NCBI RefSeq assembly: GCF_003610355.1
Contig: NZ_RAPY01000001.1
Span: 1,426,001-1,490,000 of the forward strand
Direction: 5' to 3'
DNA length: 64,000 nt
DNA from: Sphingobacterium detergens
GTDB taxonomy: Bacteria > Bacteroidota > Bacteroidia > Sphingobacteriales > Sphingobacteriaceae
Shown here: one piece after another, positions 29,395-39,033 of the stretch
How the letters are laid out: every line of letters begins with the position of its first letter
Numbering within the stretch: the stretch's first letter is position 1
Made by a program: the position numbers and the translations under genes
Notes under the pieces: generated by a model
Seen by the model: the letters and a program-made list of their open reading frames with translations, nothing else
Told to the model about the DNA's origin: nothing
Databases searched by the model: none

Positions 29395-30327
29395 ATGGAC
29401 AATAACATATTAGGACTGCATCATATTACAGCGATAGCTGATAACGCAAAACGGAATCTCGATTTTTACACCGGTGTATTGGGGCTTCGCTTGGTAAAGA
29501 AAACTGTCAATTTTGACGACCCAGGCACCTATCATTTTTACTTCGGTAATGAGCAGGGAGATCCGGGCACTATACTGACCTTTTTCCCTTGGGAAGGTAT
29601 TGGTAAAGGTAGACAGGGCGCTGGTATGGCTACCCATATCGGTTACGCTGTTCCTGAAGGAAGTCTGGACTTCTGGAAAAACAGGCTAAAAGAACATCAG
29701 GTGGCTTTTCAGGAAGACGAAATTTTTGGCGAGAAATTGATTTCATTCACAGATCCTGACGGATTACAAATCCAATTTATTGAGCCTTCGACCAAGGATA
29801 ATAGAAGTGTATGGACTACTGCGGAAATAAAGGACGAAAACGCATTAAAGGGTTTTCATAATATTACTCTTTCTCTGAAGGAAGCTGACCCTACATTACG
29901 GGTTTTGACAGATATCTTGGGCTACACTGTACAAGGACAAGAAAACGGACGTTATAGATTGTCTACTGACAGTATCGGGACCGCAAATATTGTGGACATT
30001 CTTGCAGACCCCAATTTATCCTTCGGTCGCAATGCCGCTGGCACCAATCATCATGTTGCCTTTCGTGTAAAAGATGATAATATCCTGATGGACTACCGCG
30101 AAAAAGTACTTTCGGCAGGATTGGATATTACACCGAAGATTAATCGGGACTACTTTTTCTCCCTTTACTTCCGTGAGCCGGGCGGTGTTTTGTTTGAGAT
30201 CGCAACAGACAATCCCGGATTTACCATCGACGAACCTTTGGAAAGCCTAGGGACAGACCTCAAGTTGCCAAAACAATACGAGAACCATCGGTCAGAGATT
30301 GAAGCGTCGTTACCAAAACTAGATTAG
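29395..30327 (+). CDS. VOC-family ring-cleaving dioxygenase (MhqO-like)
   Basis: This protein of 310 residues is made of two vicinal-oxygen-chelate halves. The first begins LGLHHITAIADNAKRNLDFY and the second GFHNITLSLKEADPTLRVL. Metal ligands would be the His of HHIT, a mid-sequence His (THHVAF-like region NHHVAF) and E in FREPGGVLFEIATD. The family includes the quinone/hydroquinone-responsive dioxygenase MhqO of Bacillus. It leads a three-gene run with a GNAT protein and an MhqD-like hydrolase, which strengthens a role in quinone or electrophile detoxification. Substrate is inferred from homology only. Confidence 0.9.
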   Translation: MDNNILGLHHITAIADNAKRNLDFYTGVLGLRLVKKTVNFDDPGTYHFYFGNEQGDPGTILTFFPWEGIGKGRQGAGMATHIGYAVPEGSLDFWKNRLKEHQVAFQEDEIFGEKLISFTDPDGLQIQFIEPSTKDNRSVWTTAEIKDENALKGFHNITLSLKEADPTLRVLTDILGYTVQGQENGRYRLSTDSIGTANIVDILADPNLSFGRNAAGTNHHVAFRVKDDNILMDYREKVLSAGLDITPKINRDYFFSLYFREPGGVLFEIATDNPGFTIDEPLESLGTDLKLPKQYENHRSEIEASLPKLD

Positions 30328-30361
30328 GATCAAAGTAAGTAATATTAAATACAGTAAAACT

Positions 30362-30661
30362 ATGGAAAGAACAGAAATTGTACTGGATAAGAATCAGCGT
30401 GGCGAACTTCAATTGTTCTCCGATGAGACAAAAGCTGGTTTAATGAGCATAGCCATTATCGACGGCAAACTGGTTGTTTACCACACAGAGGTTGACGAAG
30501 CCTTTGAAGGCAGAGGATTCGCAAAAATATTGTTGGAAAAACTGGTCTCCTATGCTCGGGAAAATACCATGAAGATTGTCCCACTATGTCCTTATGTAAA
30601 TGCGCAATTCCATCGTCATCCCGACATATATGACGATGTATGGTTTAAGAAAACAGTATAG
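30362..30661 (+). CDS. GNAT-like acetyltransferase (YjdJ type)
   Basis: This compact protein of 99 residues belongs to the short GNAT-like family (NAT_SF_1). It has the acceptor strand VVYHTEVDEAFEGRGFAKIL, whose RGxG/A-like stretch is the CoA-binding turn, and a C-terminal PLCPYVNAQFHRHP motif typical of this group. The physiological acceptor is unknown. It lies 34 bp after the dioxygenase gene and 11 bp before the hydrolase gene, so the three are probably cotranscribed. Confidence 0.88.
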   Translation: MERTEIVLDKNQRGELQLFSDETKAGLMSIAIIDGKLVVYHTEVDEAFEGRGFAKILLEKLVSYARENTMKIVPLCPYVNAQFHRHPDIYDDVWFKKTV

Positions 30662-30672
30662 GAAAAACTATA

Positions 30673-31293
30673 ATGAGTCACTCAAGTAATATTAAAACAG
30701 CTGGACACAGTTTAGAAAATACAGAAAAAGCACTGATCATGATTCATGGCCGCGGCGGAAACGCAACGGATATCCTGAGCATGTCTGCTTATCTGAATGT
30801 GGGGGATTACGCACTACTAGCACCGCAGGCTGACAATTACACCTGGTATCCACATTCATTTATGGCACCTGAGCAAAGCAATGAACCCTGGTTAAGTTCG
30901 GCAATTCAAGTCATTGAAAATACGGTACAACTTGCTTTGGATAAGGGGATCAAGACTGAAAACATCTATTTCTTCGGATTCTCGCAAGGAGCTTGCCTTA
31001 CACTTGAATTTCTGGCTCAACATGCCAAACGTTATGGTGGCGCTGTTGCCATTATTGGCGGACTTATTGGCGAAGAGATAGATTTAAGTAAGTATAGCGG
31101 AGATTTTATGCAAACCCCGATATTTATCGGTACCAGTGATCCCGATTTTCATGTTCCACTGGAACGCGTCAATGCGACCGTAAAAATTTTGGAAGCACAA
31201 AATGCAGACGTTAAACTAGCCGTGTATCCAAATTTCGGTCATTCCATTAATCAGGAAGAGATTACGATTGCCAACCAGTTTGTCTTTCATTAG
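30673..31293 (+). CDS. Alpha/beta hydrolase, phospholipase/carboxylesterase type (MhqD-like)
   Basis: This esterase-fold enzyme of 206 residues has the nucleophile in GFSQGA, the oxyanion strand MIHGRGGNATD at ~24-34, an Asp-containing segment GTSDPDFHVP and the catalytic His in YPNFGHSIN. It is similar in type to MhqD, which is co-encoded with a VOC dioxygenase in Bacillus. With the two preceding genes it forms an operon closed by a strong terminator. Confidence 0.9.
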   Translation: MSHSSNIKTAGHSLENTEKALIMIHGRGGNATDILSMSAYLNVGDYALLAPQADNYTWYPHSFMAPEQSNEPWLSSAIQVIENTVQLALDKGIKTENIYFFGFSQGACLTLEFLAQHAKRYGGAVAIIGGLIGEEIDLSKYSGDFMQTPIFIGTSDPDFHVPLERVNATVKILEAQNADVKLAVYPNFGHSINQEEITIANQFVFH

Positions 31294-31358
31294 GCCTCCG
31301 CAAAAGCTGCACAACCACAGTAAGGCCATCGGTCAGCCCTCTGACAGAAAAGTGATGT

Positions 31359-31414
31359 ATATGCTGACTTTGAGCTGTGTTAATTTTAACAGCTCAAAGT
31401 CAGCATATTTTTTT
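31359..31414 (+). terminator. Terminator of the mhq-like operon
   Basis: atatgctgactttgagctg (31359-31377) pairs perfectly with the segment at 31390-31408, a 19-bp stem with a 12-nt loop, followed by a T-run to ~31414. It is 65 bp after the hydrolase stop. The stop of the next, convergent gene is 58 bp further on, and the palindrome may also serve it. Confidence 0.92.
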
Positions 31415-31471
31415 AAAAGTCATCAGCTTCCGATTGGTTGCAGCCTCGATAGCAGGTCTTATCAGCAGCTA

Positions 31472-32758
31472 TCAAACCTTGGGGTACTTATATCCATTAT
31501 GATATACTGACGCTAAGTATTTATTTGCCTTTTCGTCATTAAAACGTTGTTTTTCCTTATTCCAGTAGAGCTTCTGCCCAGTTCTATAGGCAATATTCCC
31601 CATCTGCGAAAAAATAGCGATATGCGCACCCGCTTCAAGCGGGGCATGCAGCAGCTGTGGATTTTTTTGTCGAATAGCATCTACGAAGTTTGCCATATGT
31701 TTCTCCAGTCCATTGTCAACGGATGGTCGCAATGCAACCGCCTCCATCCTTCCCTTTTCGGGTATGACTTCCCAACCGTTACGGTTTAAGACTAAGGTTC
31801 CATTATTTCCAATAAAGGCAACACCATGGTTACGGTTGTAAGGTCCTAAATCTATTCCTTTGGCATGTTCCCACTGGATATTGAAGTTGTCAAACTCGTA
31901 GACCGCAGTCATGGTATCCGGTGTTTCCCCTGCATCATCCGGGAAGGCAAATTTTCCACCCGAAGCCATAATGGATTTCGGATCGGAGACTTTCATGCCC
32001 AGCAGAGCATAATCGAGCATATGTACGCCCCAGTCTGTCATCAGACCGCCTGCATAATCCCAAAACCACCTGAAATTAAAATGAAAATGGTTGATATTAA
32101 AAGGTCTTTTTGTGGCCGGACCCAACCAGTCCATGTAATGTACCCCCGCAGGAATCGGTGCATCTGGTTCAATAGGAATACTATTTTTCCAACCTAGGTA
32201 CGACCAAGCCTTGACCAAACGTATTTTCCCGAGCTTACCTGAATGTACAAAATCAATCGCATCTTTAAAATGCTGTTGACTCCGCTGCCATTGCCCTACC
32301 TGAACAACAGCATTACTTTTCTTTGCTGCCGCCAGCATCAGCTGACATTCCTGAATAGAATTCCCGATAGGTTTTTCGATATAAACGTGCTTGCCCGCCT
32401 TCACGGCATCGATCATCTGTAGACAATGCCAATGATCAGGCGTTCCGATAATCACGGCATCTACATCCGAACTGCTCAACATCTTTTTATAGTCAACATA
32501 GCTGGCCACTTTGATATTTCTTTCCTGAAGTTCTTTCACCCTTTTGTTCAAGATATTTTCATCAACATCACAAAGTGCGGTACAGATTACCCCTTGTTGC
32601 TTTAATAAAGCGTTCAGGTCAGACCAGCCCATCCCATTTACCCCGATTACCCCTACTCGAATTGGCTGTTCAAACAAACTGGATGCCTGGCTTTTGCCTA
32701 TGAATGACGCTGCGGCTAAAATACTGGAAGTTCGGATAAAGTCTTTTCTATTCATCAT
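31472..32758 (-). CDS. Gfo/Idh/MocA-family oxidoreductase, exported
   Basis: This NAD(P)-dependent oxidoreductase has 428 residues. The N-terminus (MNRKDFIRTSSILAAASFIG) resembles a signal peptide of the kind many Bacteroidota oxidoreductases carry, although the twin-arginine pair is imperfect. The Rossmann motif RVGVIGVNGMG begins at ~34; the EKPIGNS segment holds the conserved EKP lysine, and a C-terminal substrate domain follows. Relatives act on sugars, inositols or glycosides. An ATG one codon downstream may be the true start. No sugar-pathway partner is adjacent, so the substrate is unknown. Confidence 0.9.
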   Translation of the reverse strand: MMNRKDFIRTSSILAAASFIGKSQASSLFEQPIRVGVIGVNGMGWSDLNALLKQQGVICTALCDVDENILNKRVKELQERNIKVASYVDYKKMLSSSDVDAVIIGTPDHWHCLQMIDAVKAGKHVYIEKPIGNSIQECQLMLAAAKKSNAVVQVGQWQRSQQHFKDAIDFVHSGKLGKIRLVKAWSYLGWKNSIPIEPDAPIPAGVHYMDWLGPATKRPFNINHFHFNFRWFWDYAGGLMTDWGVHMLDYALLGMKVSDPKSIMASGGKFAFPDDAGETPDTMTAVYEFDNFNIQWEHAKGIDLGPYNRNHGVAFIGNNGTLVLNRNGWEVIPEKGRMEAVALRPSVDNGLEKHMANFVDAIRQKNPQLLHAPLEAGAHIAIFSQMGNIAYRTGQKLYWNKEKQRFNDEKANKYLASVYHNGYKYPKV

Positions 32759-33162
32759 TATATTGGTTTATATGCTCTTGGTTTAAGTTCCTGATGAAAA
32801 TACAAAATTCAATTTAAGCCCTCACCAAAATCATTGTAAAATATATATCGACATTAGAACCAATGAAGGTACCCCCCTAGTAGTGGATCTCCAGGTGAAA
32901 GATGGCGGGATAAGTTTGTTTCCACTCATTCATGTTTCTATTGATTCCTTGTGATAGATATCGGGGATTCATCTGTTACAGAACCCTATTAAAGACAGTT
33001 CACTAACTGACTTTCAAGGCAATAGAAAAACAGACCCTACACCCTTTGAAGGTTGATTATCATTAATTTAATGTTAAGAAGGAAAAAAAACTTTGTTATT
33101 TCAACGAAAAATAAAAGATTAATCATTTATTATCCCTACCTTGCAGGACTTAATTAAAAATA
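32759..33162. other. Divergent intergenic region upstream of the cold-shock gene
   Basis: About 400 bp between the minus-strand oxidoreductase start and the cold-shock gene. It must contain promoters for both. The last ~110 bp before the cold-shock start are very A/T-rich, as expected for a cold-shock leader, but I see no repeat, hairpin terminator or clear -33/-7 pair. Confidence 0.4.
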
Positions 33163-33354
33163 ATGAATACAGGTAAAATTAAATTTTTCAATGAAACTAA
33201 AGGTTTTGGTTTTATTACACCAGAGGATGGTAGCGCAGACGTTTTCGTACACGTTTCTGCTCTTAAGAACCAAGTATCTGAAGGCGACGTTGTAACTTAT
33301 GATGTAGAAAGAACTCCAAAAGGAATCAACGCTACAAACGTAAAATTGGCGTAA
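33163..33354 (+). CDS. Cold-shock protein (CspA family)
   Basis: This nucleic-acid-binding protein of 63 residues is a complete OB-fold cold-shock domain. The two RNA-binding motifs are KGFGFI (RNP1) and DVFVHVS (RNP2). It acts as an RNA chaperone. It stands 200 bp upstream of a DEAD-box RNA helicase in the same direction; both are typical cold-induced RNA-remodelling functions, so co-regulation is plausible. Confidence 0.96.
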   Translation: MNTGKIKFFNETKGFGFITPEDGSADVFVHVSALKNQVSEGDVVTYDVERTPKGINATNVKLA

Positions 33355-33551
33355 TCCAAAAAATACACTTTCTTGTTAATGGGGTAATTCATAATGATTT
33401 ATCCCATTTCTTTTTCGTATTCTTCCCTTGTTATTTTCAATACACTTATTCATATTCAGGCGACACACCAATGCCCCTAATCAATCATTGAATAGGATTG
33501 AGACAACAATAAAGGGTTTTAGTTTAAGCTTATTTTCCTAGTTATATTTTA

Positions 33552-34676
33552 ATGGAATTCAAACAACTCAATTTAATTTCTCCTCTTCTCAAAGCAATCT
33601 CAGAAACAGGATATACAACCCCTACTGCAATCCAACAAAAAGCGATCCCCGTTATATTAAGCGGTCAGGATCTTATTGGATGTGCACAAACGGGTACCGG
33701 AAAGACGGCAGCCTTTGCTTTACCTTTGCTACAGCGTTTGTCTGAGCACAATGCACATGGTAAAACAATGCCTATCCGCGCTTTAATCCTCACACCAACA
33801 CGTGAACTTGCAATACAGATCGGTGAGAATATCAATTTATATCGCAAACATCTTAAACTAAATTATTGCACCATTTTTGGTGGTGTCAATCAAGACAGAC
33901 AAGTCAAAGAAATAAAAAAAGGTGTGGATATTTTAGTTGCTACACCAGGTCGTCTATTGGATCTGATGAATCAGAAATTGGTTTTTCTGGATAAAATTGA
34001 AGTCTTGATCCTTGATGAGGCTGACAATATGCTCGACATGGGCTTTATCCACGATATCAAAAAGATCTTGGCAAAAGTACCGGAGAAAAGACAGACCCTG
34101 TTTTTCTCAGCAACGATGCCGCCCAATATTCGCAAATTTGCGCATGGTATACTCCACAAACCTGTTGAAGTAGACGTAACTCCAGTGAGTTCAACTGCTG
34201 AAAAAGTAAATCAATCAGTTTATTTTATAGAGAAAAAAGAGAAAATAAAACTACTCACAAACCTGCTTAAGCAATTTAAGCAAGACCGTACGATTGTATT
34301 TTCCCGTACAAAACATGGGGCGGATAAAATTGTCAAATTATTGGCAAAGAATGGCCTTCGTGCTGCTGCAATTCACGGTAATAAATCACAAAATGCACGA
34401 CAAAAGGCATTGGGTGAATTTAAAGAAAACCGTCTGAAAATTCTGATCGCTACTGATATTGCCGCACGCGGAATAGATATTGAACAGTTACCTATGGTCA
34501 TCAATTACGACCTACCGAATGTACCGGAAACCTACGTACACCGCATCGGTCGAACAGGTAGAGCTGGTTTAGAAGGTAATGCCATCTCCTTCTGTGATGT
34601 CGAAGAAAGACCTTATTTAAGTGATATTGAAAAATTGATCGGATTAAAAATCAAAGTGAATAAGGTCGGAAAATAA
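33552..34676 (+). CDS. DEAD-box RNA helicase
   Basis: This is an ATP-dependent RNA helicase of 374 residues, RhlE-like in size. All motifs are present: Q motif ([12 protein letters not shown]), motif I (AQTGTGKT), PTRELA, TPGR, DEAD, SAT, a helicase-C domain with ARGID and HRIGRTGR. It stops shortly after the core, so it lacks the basic C-terminal tail some cold-shock helicases have. It converges on the antiporter gene and is separated from it by a 25-bp inverted repeat. Confidence 0.95.
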   Translation: MEFKQLNLISPLLKAISETGYTTPTAIQQKAIPVILSGQDLIGCAQTGTGKTAAFALPLLQRLSEHNAHGKTMPIRALILTPTRELAIQIGENINLYRKHLKLNYCTIFGGVNQDRQVKEIKKGVDILVATPGRLLDLMNQKLVFLDKIEVLILDEADNMLDMGFIHDIKKILAKVPEKRQTLFFSATMPPNIRKFAHGILHKPVEVDVTPVSSTAEKVNQSVYFIEKKEKIKLLTNLLKQFKQDRTIVFSRTKHGADKIVKLLAKNGLRAAAIHGNKSQNARQKALGEFKENRLKILIATDIAARGIDIEQLPMVINYDLPNVPETYVHRIGRTGRAGLEGNAISFCDVEERPYLSDIEKLIGLKIKVNKVGK

Positions 34677-34688
34677 CTTCCAGCTTTA

Positions 34689-34740
34689 TTATATACAAAA
34701 CGCGCCGCAACTAAATAGTTGCGGCGCGTTTTGTATATAA
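34689..34740. terminator. Bidirectional terminator, 25-bp perfect inverted repeat
   Basis: Positions 34689-34713 and 34716-34740 are exact reverse complements with only two bases (aa) between. The central part is GC-rich (cgcgccgcaac) and the outer part A/T-rich, giving a T-rich 3' tail on either strand. It fills the gap between the convergent helicase and antiporter genes, 12 bp and 4 bp from their stops. Confidence 0.92.
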
Positions 34741-34744
34741 TCTC

Positions 34745-37015
34745 TTATTTTTTTCGGTCTGCAAGCAGCAAAGTGGATGGTGTAAGATGGAGCCAATCCA
34801 TCTTTTTATTGACAATTTTATGCCAGCAAGGCAAACTAATAAGCATCAGATCTTGTTGCGCCCACAAGTCAACATCAAGATTCTTCTCCTCCATTATCGT
34901 CAAATGATTGGGCACAAGTTGCTCCAGGTGTCTTAATTTCTCCCGAAAGCTTTCATGGGTACGTAAGATCTGATCAAAATCCCATACCATCACCTGCGCA
35001 TCTGAATGGTGAATTAATCGCTGTATGAGTGCGCAGAGGAATTCATCATTTTTCAATAGTATCGGAACAATAACACGACGAGCCTTGACAAAGTTTTTGT
35101 CAATCAAAATTCCCACCATCGCATTGACTTTGGCATTGATCTGTTGATTTCTGTCAAAGGTAGCAAAAGGTGATTCGGCGTTTGTGACCGTATGAAACAA
35201 TTTCTCTGGATTGATAATGCGCGAGGTGAAATCCAGGAAGCGTCCCAAAAGACTACCTTCGTAGATGGATTCACTGACACCCAACAAGAGCAGATCCTGA
35301 CTTTGCTCATTTGAGGTCTGCACAATTTCACTGTCAATGTCACTGGAAATTTTGAAAATCGTCTGAATAGGTTGTTCCAAATCCTGTGCAACCTGCTTTA
35401 TTTCCCGAAAACTATCCTGCTCCTGCGTTTCGACTTCATAATGATGGAGTTCATTTGACGGTTCGATATGCAATGCTGTAATTTCCGCCGTATTTTTGGA
35501 TTTTAATGTAAGCGCATCTGCAAGATGAAGCAATGAAATCCCGGTATTGCTTTTCGCAAATGACAGGAGGATTTTAAATTTCGATTTATTCTGGATTTCT
35601 TCTTGTAAAGAACGTTTCTTGGGTCGGTATAGATAATTGATCAAGTCCAACGAAGGACCGGTCATAAAAGTGGTGATCAATGCCATCACAACCATCATAG
35701 AGAATAACTCAGCACTTAATACACCAAGATCGTAACCGATATTCAATACAATCAGTTCCATCAGCCCCCTGGTATTCATCAATGCACCTATGCTCAAACT
35801 ATCCTTCCAGCTCTGTCCGACAAAGCGGGCAGCCAATGCACTACCAGCGAACTTCCCGATTACGGCGACCAAAATAATCACAATGGTGATCATCCATAGT
35901 TGTGGATCATTCAATAGACCGATCTGTGTACGCAACCCTGTGTACACGAAAAATAACGGTAATAACAATAAGGTGGATACATCTTCGATTTTTTCGATAA
36001 ATGCTGTACGGAAACGGCTACTTTCGGGCATAATCGCTCCAGCCATAAAAGCACCAAACAGCGCATGTATACCGATTACTTCGGTTGCATAAGCAGACAA
36101 TAAAAGGACAATAAAAAATATCGCAACAACAGGTTTGTTCAGCCCCTCACGCGTCCCCTTCACCTCCCCCACGCGCATCAAAAAGGGGCGCACAATTTTG
36201 ATCATCAGCAGCACATAAGCAATAGCAAGCGCGATCGTATATAAAGCACTTGCAAAATCGCCGGCCTTCACGATCGCAATCACCACAGCCAAAATACACC
36301 AGGCCGTAATATCATCGGCAGCAGCGCAGGTAATGACCATCGACCCAAGTTTACTTTTCTGTAGTCCGCGCTCCTGTACGATCCTTGCCAGGACCGGAAA
36401 AGCAGTAATGCTCATCGAAATACCGATAAACAAACTATAGGACAAAAACTCCACATTCGCCGGTGGATGGTACAGGTATAAAAAGTAGGCTAAGGAAATT
36501 CCCAATGTAAAGGGTATAACGATACTCGCATGTGAAATTACCACAGCATCGTGTGCTTTATTTCGCAGCACATTGAGATCAAGTTCCATTCCGATAATAA
36601 ACATAAACAGGATTAAGCCGATCTGGCTCAGAAACTGTAGGTTGCTCAGGGATTCAACGGGAAACAGTGTATGGGAGAATTCAGGGAAATAAAGCCCTAA
36701 TAAGGATGGCCCCAATATAATACCGGCAAGCATTTCACCGATCACAACAGGTTGCTTAATCTTGATACATATCCAGCCCATTACCCGTGCAGCAATAATG
36801 ATCGTCACAATCTGTGCTAGCAATATAGCCAATGGATGCTGAAGACTATGTAATAAGGTCGATTTAAAATCCTGCCAGCCCCCCTGACTTATCTTTTCAC
36901 CATGGAGTATCTCTTGGCTTTGCAATTGTGCTCCCAAATGGATCACCCAGTACATCACCAAGAGCAGCGTACCAATTAACGTCACATAAAAAATCGTATT
37001 CTTGTATTTCTTCAT
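34745..37015 (-). CDS. Cation:proton antiporter (CPA2 family) with C-terminal cytoplasmic region
   Basis: This membrane protein has 756 residues. After an N-terminal helix, residues ~65-440 form a twelve- or thirteen-helix antiporter of the CPA2/KefB type (GEMLAGIILGPSLLGL, FIIGMELDLNVL, TAFPVLARIVQERGL, AADDITAWCILA, LMNTRGLMELIVLNIG). The Asp of AADD lies in the expected ion-binding helix. The remaining ~300 residues are soluble; they contain stretches similar to universal-stress-protein folds (LLLGVSESIYEGS; ARRVIVPILLK) but no KTN motif. It probably exchanges Na+ or K+ for H+. The short gap to the LytTR gene upstream shows no operon link. Confidence 0.9.
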   Translation of the reverse strand: MKKYKNTIFYVTLIGTLLLVMYWVIHLGAQLQSQEILHGEKISQGGWQDFKSTLLHSLQHPLAILLAQIVTIIIAARVMGWICIKIKQPVVIGEMLAGIILGPSLLGLYFPEFSHTLFPVESLSNLQFLSQIGLILFMFIIGMELDLNVLRNKAHDAVVISHASIVIPFTLGISLAYFLYLYHPPANVEFLSYSLFIGISMSITAFPVLARIVQERGLQKSKLGSMVITCAAADDITAWCILAVVIAIVKAGDFASALYTIALAIAYVLLMIKIVRPFLMRVGEVKGTREGLNKPVVAIFFIVLLLSAYATEVIGIHALFGAFMAGAIMPESSRFRTAFIEKIEDVSTLLLLPLFFVYTGLRTQIGLLNDPQLWMITIVIILVAVIGKFAGSALAARFVGQSWKDSLSIGALMNTRGLMELIVLNIGYDLGVLSAELFSMMVVMALITTFMTGPSLDLINYLYRPKKRSLQEEIQNKSKFKILLSFAKSNTGISLLHLADALTLKSKNTAEITALHIEPSNELHHYEVETQEQDSFREIKQVAQDLEQPIQTIFKISSDIDSEIVQTSNEQSQDLLLLGVSESIYEGSLLGRFLDFTSRIINPEKLFHTVTNAESPFATFDRNQQINAKVNAMVGILIDKNFVKARRVIVPILLKNDEFLCALIQRLIHHSDAQVMVWDFDQILRTHESFREKLRHLEQLVPNHLTIMEEKNLDVDLWAQQDLMLISLPCWHKIVNKKMDWLHLTPSTLLLADRKK

Positions 37016-37191
37016 CTTTTTCGCTTTAAATAATATCAGGTGATAACAGCATGTAAAAGTCTATCCCAAAGTCGTCAATACATTACTTTTTGGGAAGATA
37101 ACTACAACAAAAATAGAATTCTACAGGAGTTTTAAACCTTACCGGGCGGGAAGAACAGGAAAATATGTAATGAACTCCTCGAATTTTGTAA

Positions 37192-37917
37192 TCAAGCGAA
37201 TTTTTCGAGGAATGATTTTTTATAAGACTCTCCTAAGCTAAAAAGAATAGCCGCATCCTGCTCATCGACCAGACTGCTGGTGATCACATCAGCTGAAAAG
37301 AATTTCACAATTTTCAGCGCGATAATTTCCTTTTTGTTGATACGGATAAAATCCTGTTCCGGCAACAGTGCAAGTAACTTATCGAAGCTGATATTTTTTA
37401 ATAAAATGGTGGATCCGTCCCCAAGGAATACCGTCTTGTCGCGACTATCAACTTCCGCAATCTGGACATAGTTGATCTGACTGAAGTAAAGGATTGCCCT
37501 ACCTTTATTGGTATTGAATTGAGCAAAAGGAGAAGATTCAGCTGACCGGCTATTGATGACCTGTTCTACTTTCAACACCGCTTGCTGTAGACGTGACAGC
37601 GATATAGGCTTACGCATGTAATCCACCGCATTGATATCAAAAGCATCGCTGGCATACTGTTTATAGGCGGTGGAGAAAACGATGGGATAGTCTTCCAATT
37701 CCTTAGCGACATCAAAGCCATTAAACTGAGGCATTTCAATATCCAAAATACAGAAATCAAAGTTTAGACTTTTATACTCTTTAAGTAAAACGGCAGGATC
37801 ATTAAATGCTTTAACCACTTCCAGACCCGGAATTTGTTCACAGAGCATCTTCAAAAACCGCAAACTCGGCAGCTCATCATCCAGTAAAATGCATTTCAGT
37901 GTTTTTTCAATTCTCAT
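37192..37917 (-). CDS. LytTR-family response regulator
   Basis: This response regulator has about 241 residues from the preferred start MRIEKTLKC. A receiver domain (phosphoacceptor in FCILDIEMPQF; DDE acidic pair at ~13-15; K in DYMRKPIS) is followed by a LytTR DNA-binding domain (~150-240; ILYFSQINYVQIAEVDSR, FIRINKKEII). I chose the ATG at 37915-37917 because a longer frame to 37953 would read 47 nt into the upstream kinase gene; this start overlaps by 11 nt. The pair therefore looks translationally coupled. Genes controlled are not identifiable here. Confidence 0.92.
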   Translation of the reverse strand: MRIEKTLKCILLDDELPSLRFLKMLCEQIPGLEVVKAFNDPAVLLKEYKSLNFDFCILDIEMPQFNGFDVAKELEDYPIVFSTAYKQYASDAFDINAVDYMRKPISLSRLQQAVLKVEQVINSRSAESSPFAQFNTNKGRAILYFSQINYVQIAEVDSRDKTVFLGDGSTILLKNISFDKLLALLPEQDFIRINKKEIIALKIVKFFSADVITSSLVDEQDAAILFSLGESYKKSFLEKFA

Positions 37918-38653
37918 ACAATCGGATCTGAAGGTAAGCGTTATAGACATCATTTTCTACAAAGCGCTTTAATTCATGCCTATCTGGATAATATAGCATC
38001 AGCCGTTCCTCCAACGTCTTACTGCCTATTCCACCTTTGGCTTTATACAAGGGAGAGCGCTTCGATATTTTATTGCTGACAGTCAATTCCAGCAGACCAT
38101 TGCGAAAACTAAGTACAATCGAAATAAAAGAGTCGGGATGGTGAAAATCAGCATGCTTAAACGCATTTTCGATGAGGTCTACAGTCATCAATGGTACCAG
38201 TGAAGGACGTTCCAATAATGATTCGTTCAATTCATCAATATCAAATTTAACCCGCATGTCAAACAAGGGGCTCAACTTAACCTTATTGACTTCAATTAAA
38301 TTACGGGCAAACTCGATCTCTGCTTTTGGAGATACCAGCTCCTCTTCACTTTCATATAATACATAATCCAATACCATAGCCAGCTTATCCATTGTATAGT
38401 AGGTTTGATAAGCATGGGAAAGGATACCATTGAGCGAATTTTTCAGCAAATGTGGGTTTAATCGATTGCGATGCACATGATCCATCTGCTCATTATCCAT
38501 TCGTTTAAAAAGTTCCTGATGCCGTCGCTCTTCCACCCTGAGCTTTTTGTATTTCTGTATTAATAATACATACAAAATCAACAGGACAACGACTGCTACA
38601 AGCAGCAATATGATAATTATATTGGAAAGTTCAGTAGTCATGATTCCGCTCAA
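37907..38653 (-). CDS. LytS-type sensor histidine kinase
   Basis: This kinase has about 248 residues, or 244 from the downstream ATG MTTELSN. One membrane helix at ~10-35 anchors it, with almost no periplasmic part. The His_kinase domain has the histidine box as NRLNPHLLKNSLN, followed by a region with DLIENAFKHA (N box) and GIGSKTLEERL (G box) typical of the LytS/YehU class. The missing sensor domain suggests it senses through the membrane helix or a partner. It is paired with the LytTR regulator by an 11-nt overlap. Confidence 0.9.
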   Translation of the reverse strand: MSGIMTTELSNIIIILLLVAVVVLLILYVLLIQKYKKLRVEERRHQELFKRMDNEQMDHVHRNRLNPHLLKNSLNGILSHAYQTYYTMDKLAMVLDYVLYESEEELVSPKAEIEFARNLIEVNKVKLSPLFDMRVKFDIDELNESLLERPSLVPLMTVDLIENAFKHADFHHPDSFISIVLSFRNGLLELTVSNKISKRSPLYKAKGGIGSKTLEERLMLYYPDRHELKRFVENDVYNAYLQIRLYEN

Positions 38654-39033
38654 ACTTAATTAAAATTTTATTAGCAACGAAAAATGAAACAGGATCTAAG
38701 TGATCTTCCTTCTATTACCTGCGGGCTTCTTTCACGCAAGTTCTACTTAAATCCGTTAAGAAGATTCCCTTATACAAAACTTGGGTAAACCCGCCTTTCA
38801 GCCGACAATACCGCTCAAAACACAGGACAAAAAATGCTATTTATTAACTATAAAATTTGCAGGTATTGATTACAAAAATTAACAGTTTCATTACAATTTA
38901 GTCACTTTAAACTATTAATTTCAGATTATTCTTCTTATATTGAGAGTATTGTAATTAGCCGATCAAATGATTGTCTACGCTATTTTGGTTAAACCTGCCT
39001 GATTTGTTCTAATCGGGCCTAATATGAAACACG
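38654..39033. other. Divergent intergenic region
   Basis: About 380 bp between the kinase start and the small HMA-like gene. It contains a weak hairpin just before the latter (gcctgatt at ~38997 with aatcgggc at ~39011). I see no ORF, no clear promoter pair and no repeat shared with other places in the window. Confidence 0.35.

Noticed and set aside
33092-33144. Promoter TTTG...TACCTTGC for the cold-shock gene
   Set aside because: The two boxes are 41 bp apart, about twice the normal distance, so they cannot be one promoter.
34689-34740. 25-bp perfect inverted repeat as a mobile-element end
   Set aside because: There is no element between the arms (2-nt loop), and the site lies between two convergent stops, where a terminator is expected.
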